The notes under the pieces are model-generated. The model worked only from the letters and a program-made list of their open reading frames with translations. It ran no database searches and had not been told where the DNA came from. Below are positions 8,284 to 16,442 of a DNA stretch of 52,877 nt, in pieces (position 1 is the first letter of the stretch; each line of letters begins with the position of its first letter). The stretch spans positions 1 to 52,877 of the forward strand of contig NZ_DGIR01000039.1 in the NCBI RefSeq assembly GCF_002386445.1, read 5' to 3'. A program made the position numbers and the translations under genes. This DNA comes from Pseudomonas sp. UBA4617. GTDB lineage: Bacteria; Pseudomonadota; Gammaproteobacteria; Pseudomonadales; Pseudomonadaceae.

Positions 8284-8814
8284 ATGAAAACTCAGTTGCG
8301 CGAATTCATCAGCCTCATTGGCGCTGGCTGCATGCGCGAGGAAGACATCGAGCGCATCGCCGACGAGGCCGCCCAGGCCTACGCCGACCCGGCCGCCTTC
8401 CTGGCCGCCAACCCTGACATCAACTACGACGACAGCTTCCCCATTCCGCTGGGCGAATGGGTGGTGCTGGGCAGCCTGCCGGACACCGTGGTGTTCCAGG
8501 CCGACAGTTACCAGGACCTGTTCCAGCAGATCAGCGCTTCGTTTGACCAGAGCGTACCGTTCACCCTCAAGGCCAAGCAGCTGGCCCGCACCGAGCCGCT
8601 GACCGCGCTCAACCGCATTCAGGTGCAGATGGGGGCGCTGAATAAAGAAGCGGGTGGGTATGTCCTGCTCAATTTCAGCCAGTTGCTGGACGACGAGCTG
8701 CAGATGGTGATGGTGGGGCAGAACGACCTGGCACGGGTGCTGGAGCTGGGGGCAGAAGTCGGCATCAGGGTCGAGCCAGCCCTGGAAGCCTTGAAGGTAG
8801 CGGTACACGTCTGA
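8284..8814 (+). CDS. conserved hypothetical protein
   Basis: A 176-residue, acidic, apparently soluble protein with no signal peptide or membrane helix. The middle (PIPLGEWVVLGSLPDTVVFQADSY) looks like beta strands and both ends look helical. The gap to the ankyrin gene on the same strand is 59 bases, so cotranscription is plausible. I do not recognise the family. Confidence 0.7.
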   Translation: MKTQLREFISLIGAGCMREEDIERIADEAAQAYADPAAFLAANPDINYDDSFPIPLGEWVVLGSLPDTVVFQADSYQDLFQQISASFDQSVPFTLKAKQLARTEPLTALNRIQVQMGALNKEAGGYVLLNFSQLLDDELQMVMVGQNDLARVLELGAEVGIRVEPALEALKVAVHV

Positions 8815-8825
8815 TTGCATCTTTG

Positions 8826-8905
8826 TCTCTGCGCGGATCAATCCGCTCCTGCAGGCCCGGTGGTATCCCTGTAGGACCGGATCATCCGCGATGAGGCCGG
8901 CCCAG
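8826..8905. repeat. divergent REP pair
   Basis: Two variant REP halves in opposite orientation, GCGCGGATCAATCCGCTCCTGCAGG and CCTGTAGGACCGGATCATCCGCG. They fill the gap between the convergent genes 8284-8814 and the ZIP transporter. The core GCGGAT(N)ATCCGC differs from the usual GCGGGT(N)ACCCGC. Confidence 0.6.
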
Positions 8906-8918
8906 GCAGCTGATAACT

Positions 8919-9857
8919 TCAGCCTAGCGCCGTATCCAGAAACATCATCACTGCAAAGCCACCCATCAGCCCCAGGGTGGCCGTGGTTTGGTGCCCGTTG
9001 CGGTGGGTTTCGGGAATCACCTCATGGCTTACAACGAAGATCATCGCCCCCGCCGCCAGACCCATGCTGATCGGGTAGGCCAGGGCGAAGCCGGTCGAGA
9101 TGCCCAGCCCGATCACCGCGCCGAGCGGCTCCATCAGCCCCGACCCGATCGCCACCAGTGCCGCTTTCAGGTTCGACAGCCCCGTGGCCCGCAGGGCCAG
9201 TGCCACGGCCAGGCCTTCGGGAATGTCCTGGATGGCGATGGCGGTAGTCAGCGGCAGGCCGGTGCTCATGTCACCGTTGGTGAAGCTCACGCCGATCGCC
9301 ATACCCTCCGGCAGGTTATGCAGGGTGATCGCCAGCACGAACAGCCACACGCGGCTGAACCGTTCGGTTTCCGGCCCGGCGACGCCGATGCGTTCATGCT
9401 CATGCGGGGTGAAACGGTCCAGGCCGAGCATCAGCAGCACGCCCAGGGCCATGCCCACGACCACGGTAAACGCCGCAGCAGGGCCGTTGCCGGTGATTTC
9501 CCGGGCAGCATCCAGGCCCGGTAGAATCAGCGAGAACGAACTGGCCGCCAGCATCATGCCGGCGGCAAAGCCCAGCATCACGTCCTGGCTGCGCGTGCTG
9601 ACGTCACGCAGGACCACTGCCAGCATCGCACCCAAGGCGGTCGCGCCGAAACCGGACAAGCCGCCCAGCGCTGCCAGGTGCAGGTGCTGGGCATGGTCCC
9701 CCTGAATCGCGTTCCACAGGCTTGCCCCCAGCAATACCAGCACCGCCAGCAGGCTCAGCGCCAGCCCGGCGCCGATCCACGGGCTGCTGTGCATCTGTTG
9801 GCGCCAGGCACTGACGGGTGAGGGCGGGGTGATACTGTGGGTGTGTGCGGGTGGCAT
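8919..9857 (-). CDS. ZIP family divalent metal transporter
   Basis: A 312-residue ZIP (ZupT/GufA-like) transporter with about eight membrane helices. The metal-site helices carry LHNLPEGMAIGV and QDIPEGLAVAL, the twin (H/Q)(N/D)(L/I)PEG motifs of the GufA group. A short His-bearing N-terminus (PPAHTHS) and a central loop with HEHER could bind metal. The likely role is zinc or broad divalent cation uptake across the inner membrane. I see no clear Zur box upstream. Confidence 0.92.
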   Translation of the reverse strand: MPPAHTHSITPPSPVSAWRQQMHSSPWIGAGLALSLLAVLVLLGASLWNAIQGDHAQHLHLAALGGLSGFGATALGAMLAVVLRDVSTRSQDVMLGFAAGMMLAASSFSLILPGLDAAREITGNGPAAAFTVVVGMALGVLLMLGLDRFTPHEHERIGVAGPETERFSRVWLFVLAITLHNLPEGMAIGVSFTNGDMSTGLPLTTAIAIQDIPEGLAVALALRATGLSNLKAALVAIGSGLMEPLGAVIGLGISTGFALAYPISMGLAAGAMIFVVSHEVIPETHRNGHQTTATLGLMGGFAVMMFLDTALG

Positions 9858-9983
9858 GGCAACCTCGAAATCGGTGGATGCTTCAGTTTATGCAGTGACC
9901 CGCGCAAATGGCCAAGGATTCCCCTCTATCGACGTAATAGCTGGCTATGCTGTGCGGTAAAGCCTCTGGACAGGAGTTTGGGC

Positions 9984-10175
9984 ATGGGGTCGACTTTCAA
10001 CAGCCTGGTCGGGCTGATCATCCTGGCACTGGATATCTGGGCCATTCTGAATGTCATCAAGAGCAGCAGCGAGGTGGGTATCAAGGTGCTGTGGATCTTG
10101 CTGATCGCCTTGCTGCCGGTGGTAGGGCTGGTGATCTGGGCGATAGCCGGGCCACGGGGGAATGTGCGTATCTGA
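9984..10175 (+). CDS. small PLDc_N-type membrane protein
   Basis: A 63-residue protein with two hydrophobic helices (about 6-24 and 35-55) and the pattern LIILALDIWAILNVIKS...VLWILLIALLPVVGLVIWAIAGPRG. This matches the phospholipase D N-terminal (PLDc_N) membrane domain that also occurs alone as a tiny protein. The ATG at 9984 has AGGAG seven bases upstream, and in-frame sequence before it is not conserved-looking. Its function is unknown. Confidence 0.82.
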   Translation: MGSTFNSLVGLIILALDIWAILNVIKSSSEVGIKVLWILLIALLPVVGLVIWAIAGPRGNVRI

Positions 10176-10207
10176 GCGCCGTTACAGACAAAAACGGCAA
10201 CACCTTC

Positions 10208-10223
10208 GTGACAAAATTTTCAC
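10208..10223 (+). promoter_or_regulatory. AT-rich near-palindrome upstream of the LTA-synthase-like gene
   Basis: GTGACAAAATTTTCAC, a near-palindrome in the 141-base gap before the sulfatase gene. It partly matches the ColR-type site as I remember it (A(C/G) followed by a T-run and (C/G)AC), though the T-run is one short. This is an inference only. Confidence 0.3.
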
Positions 10224-10316
10224 ATCGGGTTAAAGAGAATTCGCCCCCGCACAAAGCTGCGTTGGTAAACTCCTGCACCATTTTCGCAAACCCGCCATCC
10301 TAGGACCTTCCCATTC

Positions 10317-12392
10317 ATGGCCAACCCTGACGCCTTGAAGCAACGGGGCGCGCGAGCGCCGTTCACGCCGACCCTGAAATCCCACCTGGCCTTCACCCTG
10401 CTGAGCGGCCTGGTGATCATGTTGATGCTCAGCCTCGTACGCCTGGCGTTGCTGGTCTACAACAGCGACATGATCGGCGAAACGCCCTATGCGACTGTCG
10501 CCGAAGGCTTCCTCAACGGCCTGCGCTTCGATTTGCGGGTGGTGGTGTACCTGAGCATTCCGTTGCTGCTGGCCATCCTCAGCCCCTGGGCCATGGCCCG
10601 GCGTGGCGTGTTCCGTTTCTGGCTGACCATCACCTCGAGCGTGGTGATGTTCCTCGGCCTGATGGAAATGGACTTCTACCGCGAGTTCCACCAGCGCCTC
10701 AATGGCCTGGTCTTCCAGTACATCAAGGAAGACCCGAAGACCGTGCTGAGCATGCTCTGGTACGGCTTCCCGGTGGTGCGCTACCTGCTGGCCTGGCTGT
10801 TCGGCACATGGTTGCTGAGCCTGCTGTTCAAGGGCATCGACCGCATCACCCGTGGTACTGGCACCGGCGATGTCACCCTGCAGCGCCGCGTGGCGCCGTG
10901 GTACAACCGCCTGGCAGTGTTCATGGTGATTCTGCTGGTGGCGGTGGTTGCCGCGCGTGGCACCCTGCGCCAGGGCCCACCGATGCGCTGGGGTGACGCC
11001 TTCACCACCGACTCCAACTTCGTCAACCAGCTGGGCCTGAACGGCACCCTGACTCTGATCGATGCCGCCAAGAGCCGTTTCGGCGAAGACCGCGCCAACA
11101 TCTGGAAGCCGGTGCTCGAGCAGGATGTGGCCACGCAAAGCGTGCGCGAGCAGCTGCTGACCGCCCACGATACGCTGGTCGATGCCGACGAGGCAGCCAT
11201 CCGCCGCGACTTCGTGCCGCCGGCCGAGCGCACCCTGCCGATCAAGAACGTGGTGGTGATTCTCATGGAGAGCTTCGCCGGCCACTCGGTCGGTGCGTTG
11301 GGCAGCCCCAACAACATCACCCCGTATTTCGACAAGCTGGCCAAAGAGGGCCTGCTGTTCGATCGCTTCTTCTCCAACGGCACCCATACCCACCAGGGCA
11401 TGTTCGCCACCATGGCCTGCTTCCCCAACCTGCCAGGCTTCGAATACCTGATGCAGACCCCGGAAGGCGGGCACAAGCTGTCCGGCCTGCCGGCCCTGCT
11501 CAGCGCCCGCGATTACGACGACATGTACGTTTACAACGGCGACTTTGCCTGGGACAACCAGTCCGGGTTCTTCGGCAACCAGGGCATGACCACCTTCATT
11601 GGCCGTAACGACTTCGTCAACCCGGTGTTCTCCGACCCCACCTGGGGCGTGTCCGACCAGGACATGTTCGACCGTGGCGCCGAAGAGCTGGCCAAGCGCG
11701 ACGGCAAGAAGCCTGTCTATGCACTGCTGCAGACCCTGTCCAACCACACGCCGTACGCGCTGCCCAAGGACCTGCCGGTAGAGAAGGTCACCGGGCAAGG
11801 TCGCCTGGACGAACACCTTACCGCGATGCGTTATTCGGACTGGGCGCTGGGGCAGTTCTTCGAGAAGGCGCGCAAGGAGCCGTATTTCAAGGAGACCCTG
11901 TTCGTCATTGTCGGCGACCATGGCTTTGGCAACCACCAGCAGGTCACCGAGCTGGACCTGGGCCGCTTCAACGTGCCGTTGCTGCTGATTGCCCCGGGCA
12001 TCCAGGAGAAGTTCGGTGCGGTCAACCACACCGTAGGCACCCAGGTCGACATCGTGCCGACCATCATGGGCCGCCTGGGTGGCCAGGCCCGGCACCAGTG
12101 CTGGGGTCGCGACTTGCTCAACCTGCCTGAGGGCGACCAGGGCGTGGGCATGATCAAGCCATCGGGCAGCGAGCAGATCGTCGGCCTGGTGCAAGGCGAC
12201 CGCATCCTGATCGAGTCCAAGGACATGACCCCGCGCATGTACCGCTACCAGCTGGGCCGCGAGTTCAAGGCCGAACTGATCGAGAGCCCGGACCAGCCGG
12301 AAATGCTGAAGAAGCTCGAGGCGTACATCCAGACTGCGACCAAGAGCCTGCTGGACAACACCGCTGGTGTAGTGCACGGTACACCGAAGTAA
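10317..12392 (+). CDS. LTA synthase family (membrane sulfatase/phosphoglycerol transferase-like)
   Basis: A 691-residue protein with about five N-terminal membrane helices (up to about residue 220) and a large periplasmic sulfatase-fold domain. The metal site is visible: VVVILMESFAG near 315, the nucleophile region NGTHTHQGMFATM near 355, and FVIVGDHGFGN near 534. LtaS, OpgB and the phosphoethanolamine transferases move phosphoglycerol or phosphoethanolamine headgroups from lipids to envelope polymers. In a Gram-negative cell the acceptor is more likely glucan or lipid than teichoic acid. The start at 10317 has AGGA upstream. A 739-codon open frame on the other strand is a shadow. Confidence 0.88.
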   Translation: MANPDALKQRGARAPFTPTLKSHLAFTLLSGLVIMLMLSLVRLALLVYNSDMIGETPYATVAEGFLNGLRFDLRVVVYLSIPLLLAILSPWAMARRGVFRFWLTITSSVVMFLGLMEMDFYREFHQRLNGLVFQYIKEDPKTVLSMLWYGFPVVRYLLAWLFGTWLLSLLFKGIDRITRGTGTGDVTLQRRVAPWYNRLAVFMVILLVAVVAARGTLRQGPPMRWGDAFTTDSNFVNQLGLNGTLTLIDAAKSRFGEDRANIWKPVLEQDVATQSVREQLLTAHDTLVDADEAAIRRDFVPPAERTLPIKNVVVILMESFAGHSVGALGSPNNITPYFDKLAKEGLLFDRFFSNGTHTHQGMFATMACFPNLPGFEYLMQTPEGGHKLSGLPALLSARDYDDMYVYNGDFAWDNQSGFFGNQGMTTFIGRNDFVNPVFSDPTWGVSDQDMFDRGAEELAKRDGKKPVYALLQTLSNHTPYALPKDLPVEKVTGQGRLDEHLTAMRYSDWALGQFFEKARKEPYFKETLFVIVGDHGFGNHQQVTELDLGRFNVPLLLIAPGIQEKFGAVNHTVGTQVDIVPTIMGRLGGQARHQCWGRDLLNLPEGDQGVGMIKPSGSEQIVGLVQGDRILIESKDMTPRMYRYQLGREFKAELIESPDQPEMLKKLEAYIQTATKSLLDNTAGVVHGTPK

Positions 12393-12403
12393 GGCTGCAA
12401 TCA

Positions 12404-12420
12404 GGGCCGCTTTGCGGCCC
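12404..12420 (+). terminator. hairpin after the LTA-synthase-like gene
   Basis: GGGCCGC-TTT-GCGGCCC, a perfect 7-bp stem 11 bases after the stop codon. No T-run follows, so it may protect or pause rather than terminate. Confidence 0.4.
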
Positions 12421-12519
12421 ATTCGCCGGCAAGCCTCCCGACTGAACATTCTTCCTGCCCCAAGGTCATTTATTCAGGCATCACACACCTGTGTTCCTTG
12501 AATTGAGAGGGCTCGTTCA

Positions 12520-12756
12520 ATGAAAGAGTGGGAAGTCATCTTTGCCGACCAGAAAGGCGAACCGTCCTCGCTGGTGCTGCATGCCGAGTATTGTCCCAGT
12601 GAAGAGGACGCTGCCCGGGCGATACGCTCGCAGCTGTTCCCGGTAATGGATGAGCTGGACCTCAACGACTTCCAGGACCGTACCATTTCCCCCACCGCCC
12701 GCTGGCTCAAGGAGCAGAGCGGCGTGACCATCACAAGTATCCACGAAGTGCCCTGA
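12520..12756 (+). CDS. small conserved hypothetical protein
   Basis: A 78-residue acidic soluble protein, MKEWEVIFADQKGEPSSLVLHAEYCPSEEDAARAIRSQLFP..., with an alternating strand/helix pattern and no signal peptide. It lies between the sulfatase gene and rraB on the same strand. GAGAGGG lies upstream of the ATG. I do not recognise a family. Confidence 0.65.
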   Translation: MKEWEVIFADQKGEPSSLVLHAEYCPSEEDAARAIRSQLFPVMDELDLNDFQDRTISPTARWLKEQSGVTITSIHEVP

Positions 12757-12931
12757 TCCGCTCGTTTGCGTGGTGCCCTGGCAGGCACTACGCTGGTGAA
12801 AGGTGTCTGTTGTTGTGCAGGTAGGCGCCGCATCCCTTCGCGTCTTGCATCAGCTCGAACTGCCCGGCCACTGCCGGCAGGTGCGTAGTGCACGGAAAGT
12901 CTATCCATCGCATTATTCAGGAGGACGATTC

Positions 12932-13264
12932 ATGAGCAGCCAGAACGACGATATCAGCAGCAACGTCTTGCGCCAGATGAAAGCAGGCGGTTTCGACTTC
13001 ACCCAGATCCACCCTATCGAGTTCTACGCGGTATTTCCCGACGAGGACGGGGCTCGTCGCGCCGCCGGGCAGTTTCGCGGCGAGTCACTCAACGCCCAGG
13101 TGAAGGAGCGGGGTGACGGGGCCTGGCACCTGGAGCTGAGCAAGGTCATGTATGCCACCTACGGTGGGATAGGCGACTTCGAAGAGACCTTCGAACAGCT
13201 GGTAACGCCCTATGGCGGCGAGGTGGAAGGCTGGGGGGTCAAGCAGGAGCGGGTCATCGCCTGA
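12932..13264 (+). CDS. RraB family protein (ribonuclease E inhibitor type)
   Basis: A 110-residue protein of the RraB/DUF695-like fold. The region HPIEFYAVFPDEDGARRAAGQFRGESLNAQVKERGDGAWHLELSKVMYATYGGIGDFEETFEQLVTPYGGEVEGWG matches the usual RraB strand-helix layout and the ending GGEVEGWGV. RraB proteins bind RNase E and change mRNA turnover in enterobacteria. The same role in Pseudomonas is inferred. The ATG at 12932 follows CAGGAGGACG, a strong ribosome binding site, so the longer open frame from 12803 is rejected. Confidence 0.8.
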   Translation: MSSQNDDISSNVLRQMKAGGFDFTQIHPIEFYAVFPDEDGARRAAGQFRGESLNAQVKERGDGAWHLELSKVMYATYGGIGDFEETFEQLVTPYGGEVEGWGVKQERVIA

Positions 13265-13277
13265 ACGTATTGTGCTA

Positions 13278-13305
13278 CTGCTTCGCGGGCAAACCCGCGA
13301 AGCAG
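13278..13305. terminator. perfect 12-bp hairpin between convergent genes
   Basis: CTGCTTCGCGGG-CAAA-CCCGCGAAGCAG, a perfect stem with a 4-base loop between rraB and the convergent cytochrome gene. It has the REP core but no T-tract. It could act as a bidirectional 3-prime end barrier. Confidence 0.55.
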
Positions 13306-13317
13306 GTCGTGCAGCGC

Positions 13318-14118
13318 TCAAGGCTTGCGCTTGGCCATGTGCGCCAGGTAGGCCAGCAGGTTATCCAGTTCCTGTTCGCTCAACACACTTTGCGCAAACC
13401 CCGGCATTTTCGCCTGCGGCCATTGCCTGAGGTTCTGCGGGTCGCGAATCAACTGCCGCAGATACCCCGGCTGGAAGTACTCGGTCGGGTTGTGCGGCAC
13501 ATTCAGGTCTGGGCCCAACTGCGCATCACCCGCGCCGTTGAGCCGGTGACACGCCAGGCAGTTCTGCTGGAACAAGGCAAAGCCCCGGCGGACCGGGCTG
13601 TCGGCTGGCAACTTCGGGTCGGGCAGCAGCGCCGGGAAGCGCGCCTCGACGGAGGCGAGCTTGCGAATCGTGGAAATCTGGAACGGCCACTGTTCCGGGC
13701 GGATACCGCTGGCCTGCGGTGCGGTCCACACCAGGTAGAACGGTCCGGCACTCGGTTTGCCCTGACCCAATGCCGGCCACGGCTTGCCCGGGTCCTCCAC
13801 TGCCAGCCAGGCCTGTGCCGGGCCGTGTTGCAGCAACGGCGCGGCCGGCATTTCGGCAGCAAACCCGTCCAGCGCTACCGCCTGCAGATGGTCGCTGGCG
13901 CTGACACCTTCGAGCAGCACGGCCAACGGTACCGCCCGATAGCGCATGGGCCGCTGATAGGAAACGTCCTGGTCAATGCGGATGTCCCGCGCCTGCGGGT
14001 GGGCCAGCAGTTCGGCACTGCTCCACTGGCGCGGCGTGGCGCCCAGTTCGAGCTGCAGTTGCGCCGCCGACAGCGGCAGGCTCAGGAACAACGCTAACAA
14101 TACCAGGCAGTGGCGCAT
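13318..14118 (-). CDS. exported c-type cytochrome with N-terminal oxidoreductase-like domain
   Basis: A 266-residue protein with a signal peptide (about 1-19, cleavage near SAA). Residues 20-165 form a domain reminiscent of molybdopterin-oxidoreductase-type or periplasmic partner domains (RAVPLAVLLEGV...DGFAAEMP...). A single-haem cytochrome c domain follows, with C187-x-x-C190-H191 (CLACH) and a probable axial Met in AKMPGF. The C-terminal helix ELDNLLAYLAHMAKRKP is typical for class I cytochrome c. It probably works in periplasmic electron transfer. The partner is not evident from neighbours. Confidence 0.85.
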   Translation of the reverse strand: MRHCLVLLALFLSLPLSAAQLQLELGATPRQWSSAELLAHPQARDIRIDQDVSYQRPMRYRAVPLAVLLEGVSASDHLQAVALDGFAAEMPAAPLLQHGPAQAWLAVEDPGKPWPALGQGKPSAGPFYLVWTAPQASGIRPEQWPFQISTIRKLASVEARFPALLPDPKLPADSPVRRGFALFQQNCLACHRLNGAGDAQLGPDLNVPHNPTEYFQPGYLRQLIRDPQNLRQWPQAKMPGFAQSVLSEQELDNLLAYLAHMAKRKP

Positions 14119-14184
14119 AGGTGATCTCCGACCATCAAGGCCGGCAGGTTACCTGTACGTTGCCTGTTGACGCCACAGCGGCAA

Positions 14185-14280
14185 TCAGCCGAACAGCCGT
14201 GTCAGGTTCGGCAGGATCAGCAGCAGCGTCGTGGCGAAAAGAATGAGCCCAGCTTGGCGAATTTTCGATTGTGTGAACAT
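14185..14280 (-). CDS. possible 31-residue membrane peptide
   Basis: A short open frame, MFTQSKIRQAGLILFATTLLLILPNLTRLFG. It has a positively charged start and one hydrophobic helix. AAGAAGGCGG lies 7-16 bases before the ATG on the minus strand. It sits in a 527-base gap with no other gene. Such tiny membrane proteins are often missed, but no homologue can be claimed here. Confidence 0.4.
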   Translation of the reverse strand: MFTQSKIRQAGLILFATTLLLILPNLTRLFG

Positions 14281-14645
14281 GGCGGACCGCCTTCTTGTTG
14301 TTATTCCTGAATACCCGTTGGCTTCCCTGTCGAGCGTCGGGTCGATCGCAGTGGCGTTGTGTGACGCCGGAACTGCCTGCCTCTTGAAAGTGGATATACA
14401 ACCAACAGTAGGGTGTGCGTCATCCATGTTTGAGAACCCTTTGTTCTAATAATTTTCAGTCGCAGCTCTTTCAGCTATGAGGCCATGTGCCATCCGGCTG
14501 GCATCCTCTCGCTAGACAGTGGCGCAAGTACCAGCAGGGCGCCGACGAAATGTGACCGTTCGTCAGTACGCCCTACTTGCTTGTACGTGTCTTTCGCGTC
14601 AGTCTCTACAGCAGATTTCCACCCATGTCGTTCAGGACTATCCCT
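14281..14645. other. intergenic region before the amidotransferase gene
   Basis: About 365 bases without a convincing gene. It contains one imperfect dyad, GACGAA (14544-14549) - 9 bases - TTCGTC (14559-14564), which might be a regulator site for the downstream gene. Nothing else is recognised. Confidence 0.4.
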
Positions 14646-15377
14646 ATGTCGTTACGCATCTGCATCCTTGAAACCGATGTCCTGCGACCGGAGTTGATCG
14701 CGCAGTACCAGGGCTATGGCAGGATGTTCGAGCAGCTCTTCTCGCGTCAGCCAATCGCTGCCGAATTTCGTGTGTACAACGTGATGAACGGCGACTACCC
14801 CGCCGACGACGAAGTGTTCGATGCGTACCTGGTGACCGGCAGCAAGGCAGACTCCTTTGGTACCGATCCATGGATCCAGACGCTCAAGGCCTACCTGCTG
14901 AAACTGTACGAGCGTGGCGAGAAGCTGCTGGGGGTATGTTTCGGCCACCAGCTGCTGGCGTTGACCCTGGGCGGCAAGGCCGAACGCGCCGAGCAGGGTT
15001 GGGGCGTGGGTATTCATCGCTATTCGCTGGCGGCCCATGCGCCCTGGATGGACCCGGAAGTGTCGGAGCTGACCCTGTTGATCAGCCACCAGGACCAGGT
15101 TACCAAGTTGCCCGAGGGTGCCACGGTGATTGCATCCAGCGATTTTTGCCCGAACGCGGCGTACCACATCGGCGACCAGGTGCTGTGCTTCCAGGGCCAC
15201 CCGGAATTCGTCCACGACTATTCTCGTGCGCTACTGGACGCGCGCCAGCAATACCTGGGGGATGAGGTGTACCACAAGGCAGTGGCCAGCCTGGCCACCG
15301 AGCACCAGGGTGACCTGGTCGGGGAGTGGATGCTGCGCTTCATCCAGCACCCCATCAGCAAGCACGACGCGGCGTAA
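14646..15377 (+). CDS. class I glutamine amidotransferase (GMP-synthase-like)
   Basis: A 243-residue stand-alone class I amidotransferase. The Cys-His-Glu triad is visible: Cys98 in LLGVCFGHQLLA, His185 and Glu187 in FQGHPEF. There is no synthase domain, so it resembles the YfeJ/GMP-synthase-like and gamma-glutamyl-compound-cleaving group. The nitrogen acceptor or substrate is unknown. The start at 14646 (MSLRICILE) is preceded by AGGA and begins the first beta strand. An alternative ATG at 14625 is in frame but less likely. Confidence 0.85.
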   Translation: MSLRICILETDVLRPELIAQYQGYGRMFEQLFSRQPIAAEFRVYNVMNGDYPADDEVFDAYLVTGSKADSFGTDPWIQTLKAYLLKLYERGEKLLGVCFGHQLLALTLGGKAERAEQGWGVGIHRYSLAAHAPWMDPEVSELTLLISHQDQVTKLPEGATVIASSDFCPNAAYHIGDQVLCFQGHPEFVHDYSRALLDARQQYLGDEVYHKAVASLATEHQGDLVGEWMLRFIQHPISKHDAA

Positions 15378-15406
15378 CGGTCGGCGCCGTACTGCGGCCC
15401 CGGCTT

Positions 15407-16378
15407 CTAGAGCCAGCCCGACTTCTTGAAGCTGGCATACAACCCGGTGCAGCCCAACCCGATCACCGCCAACACCGCGAAATACCCGTAGTGCCAGCCT
15501 AGCTCCGGCATGTTCTGGAAGTTCATGCCGTATATTCCGGCAACCGCTGTGGGGAACGCCAGGATCGCCGCCCAGGCGGCGAACTTGCGCTGCACGATGC
15601 TCTGCCGCGACGACTCCAGCAACATGCCGATCTCGATGGTCTGGCTGGCGATGTCGCGGATGCCGGCCAGGTCTTCCATTTGCCGTGTCACGTGGATCTG
15701 CACATCGCGGAAGTACGGGCGCATGTTCTTGTCGATGAACGGGAAGCTCAAGCGCTGCAGCTCCTCGCTCACCTCCACCATCGGTGCCACGTAGCGGCGC
15801 AGGCGCAGGATGTCGCGACGCAGGCTGTGCAGGCGGCGGATGTCGTCCTCCTGCAGGGAGCCGCCCAGCACGCTCTGTTCCAGCTCTTCGATCTCGCCAT
15901 GAATGGCCTCGCTGACCGGCTGGTAGTTCTCGGTGACGAAATCGAGCAGGGCGTAGAGCACGAAATCTTCGCCGTGCTCCAGCAGCAGTGGCCGCGCTTC
16001 GCAGCGCTGGCGCACCAGGGCGTAGGATTTCGAGTGGCCGTTGCGGCAGGTGATGATGTAGCCATTGCCGGCGAAGATGTGGGTTTCGATGAACTCCAGT
16101 TTGCCCTCGTGGCGCACTGGCGAATAGGTGACTATGAACAGGGCGTCGCCGAAGGTTTCCAGCTTGGGTCGGCTGTGCTTTTCCAGTGCATCTTCGATGG
16201 CCAGTTCGTGCAGGTTGAACTGCCGCTGCAGGTTGGCCAGTTCTTCGGCGTTGGGCTCTTCCAGGCCGATCCACACGAAATGCCCCGGCTTGCGTGCCCA
16301 CTCGCTGCCTTCGTCGATGCTGATGTTGGTAACCTTTCTGCCGGCGCTGTACACCGCCGATGCCACGACTCGACCCAT
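15407..16378 (-). CDS. corA: CorA family magnesium/divalent cation transporter
   Basis: A 323-residue CorA-like channel. The hallmark YGMN lies at the end of the first of two C-terminal membrane helices (GIYGMNFQNMPE), with the second helix and a basic tail (FKKSGWL) after it. The long N-terminal cytoplasmic funnel domain is complete. CorA pentamers import Mg2+ (and Co2+, Ni2+). The start at 16378 gives the normal N-terminus MGRVVASAVYSAGRKV. A possible extension to 16441 lacks support. It converges with the amidotransferase gene. Confidence 0.92.
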   Translation of the reverse strand: MGRVVASAVYSAGRKVTNISIDEGSEWARKPGHFVWIGLEEPNAEELANLQRQFNLHELAIEDALEKHSRPKLETFGDALFIVTYSPVRHEGKLEFIETHIFAGNGYIITCRNGHSKSYALVRQRCEARPLLLEHGEDFVLYALLDFVTENYQPVSEAIHGEIEELEQSVLGGSLQEDDIRRLHSLRRDILRLRRYVAPMVEVSEELQRLSFPFIDKNMRPYFRDVQIHVTRQMEDLAGIRDIASQTIEIGMLLESSRQSIVQRKFAAWAAILAFPTAVAGIYGMNFQNMPELGWHYGYFAVLAVIGLGCTGLYASFKKSGWL

Positions 16379-16442
16379 GGTTGTTCGCTTATTCCGGTTG
16401 GACACGGTGTACAGCTTGGGCTGTACCTGGCGCAAGAGCAAC

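Noticed and set aside
10230..12449. 739-codon open frame on the minus strand
   Set aside because: It is antisense to the LTA-synthase-like gene. Its composition (His, Gln, Val, Gly rich) is the usual shadow of a high-GC coding strand, and no domain is recognisable.
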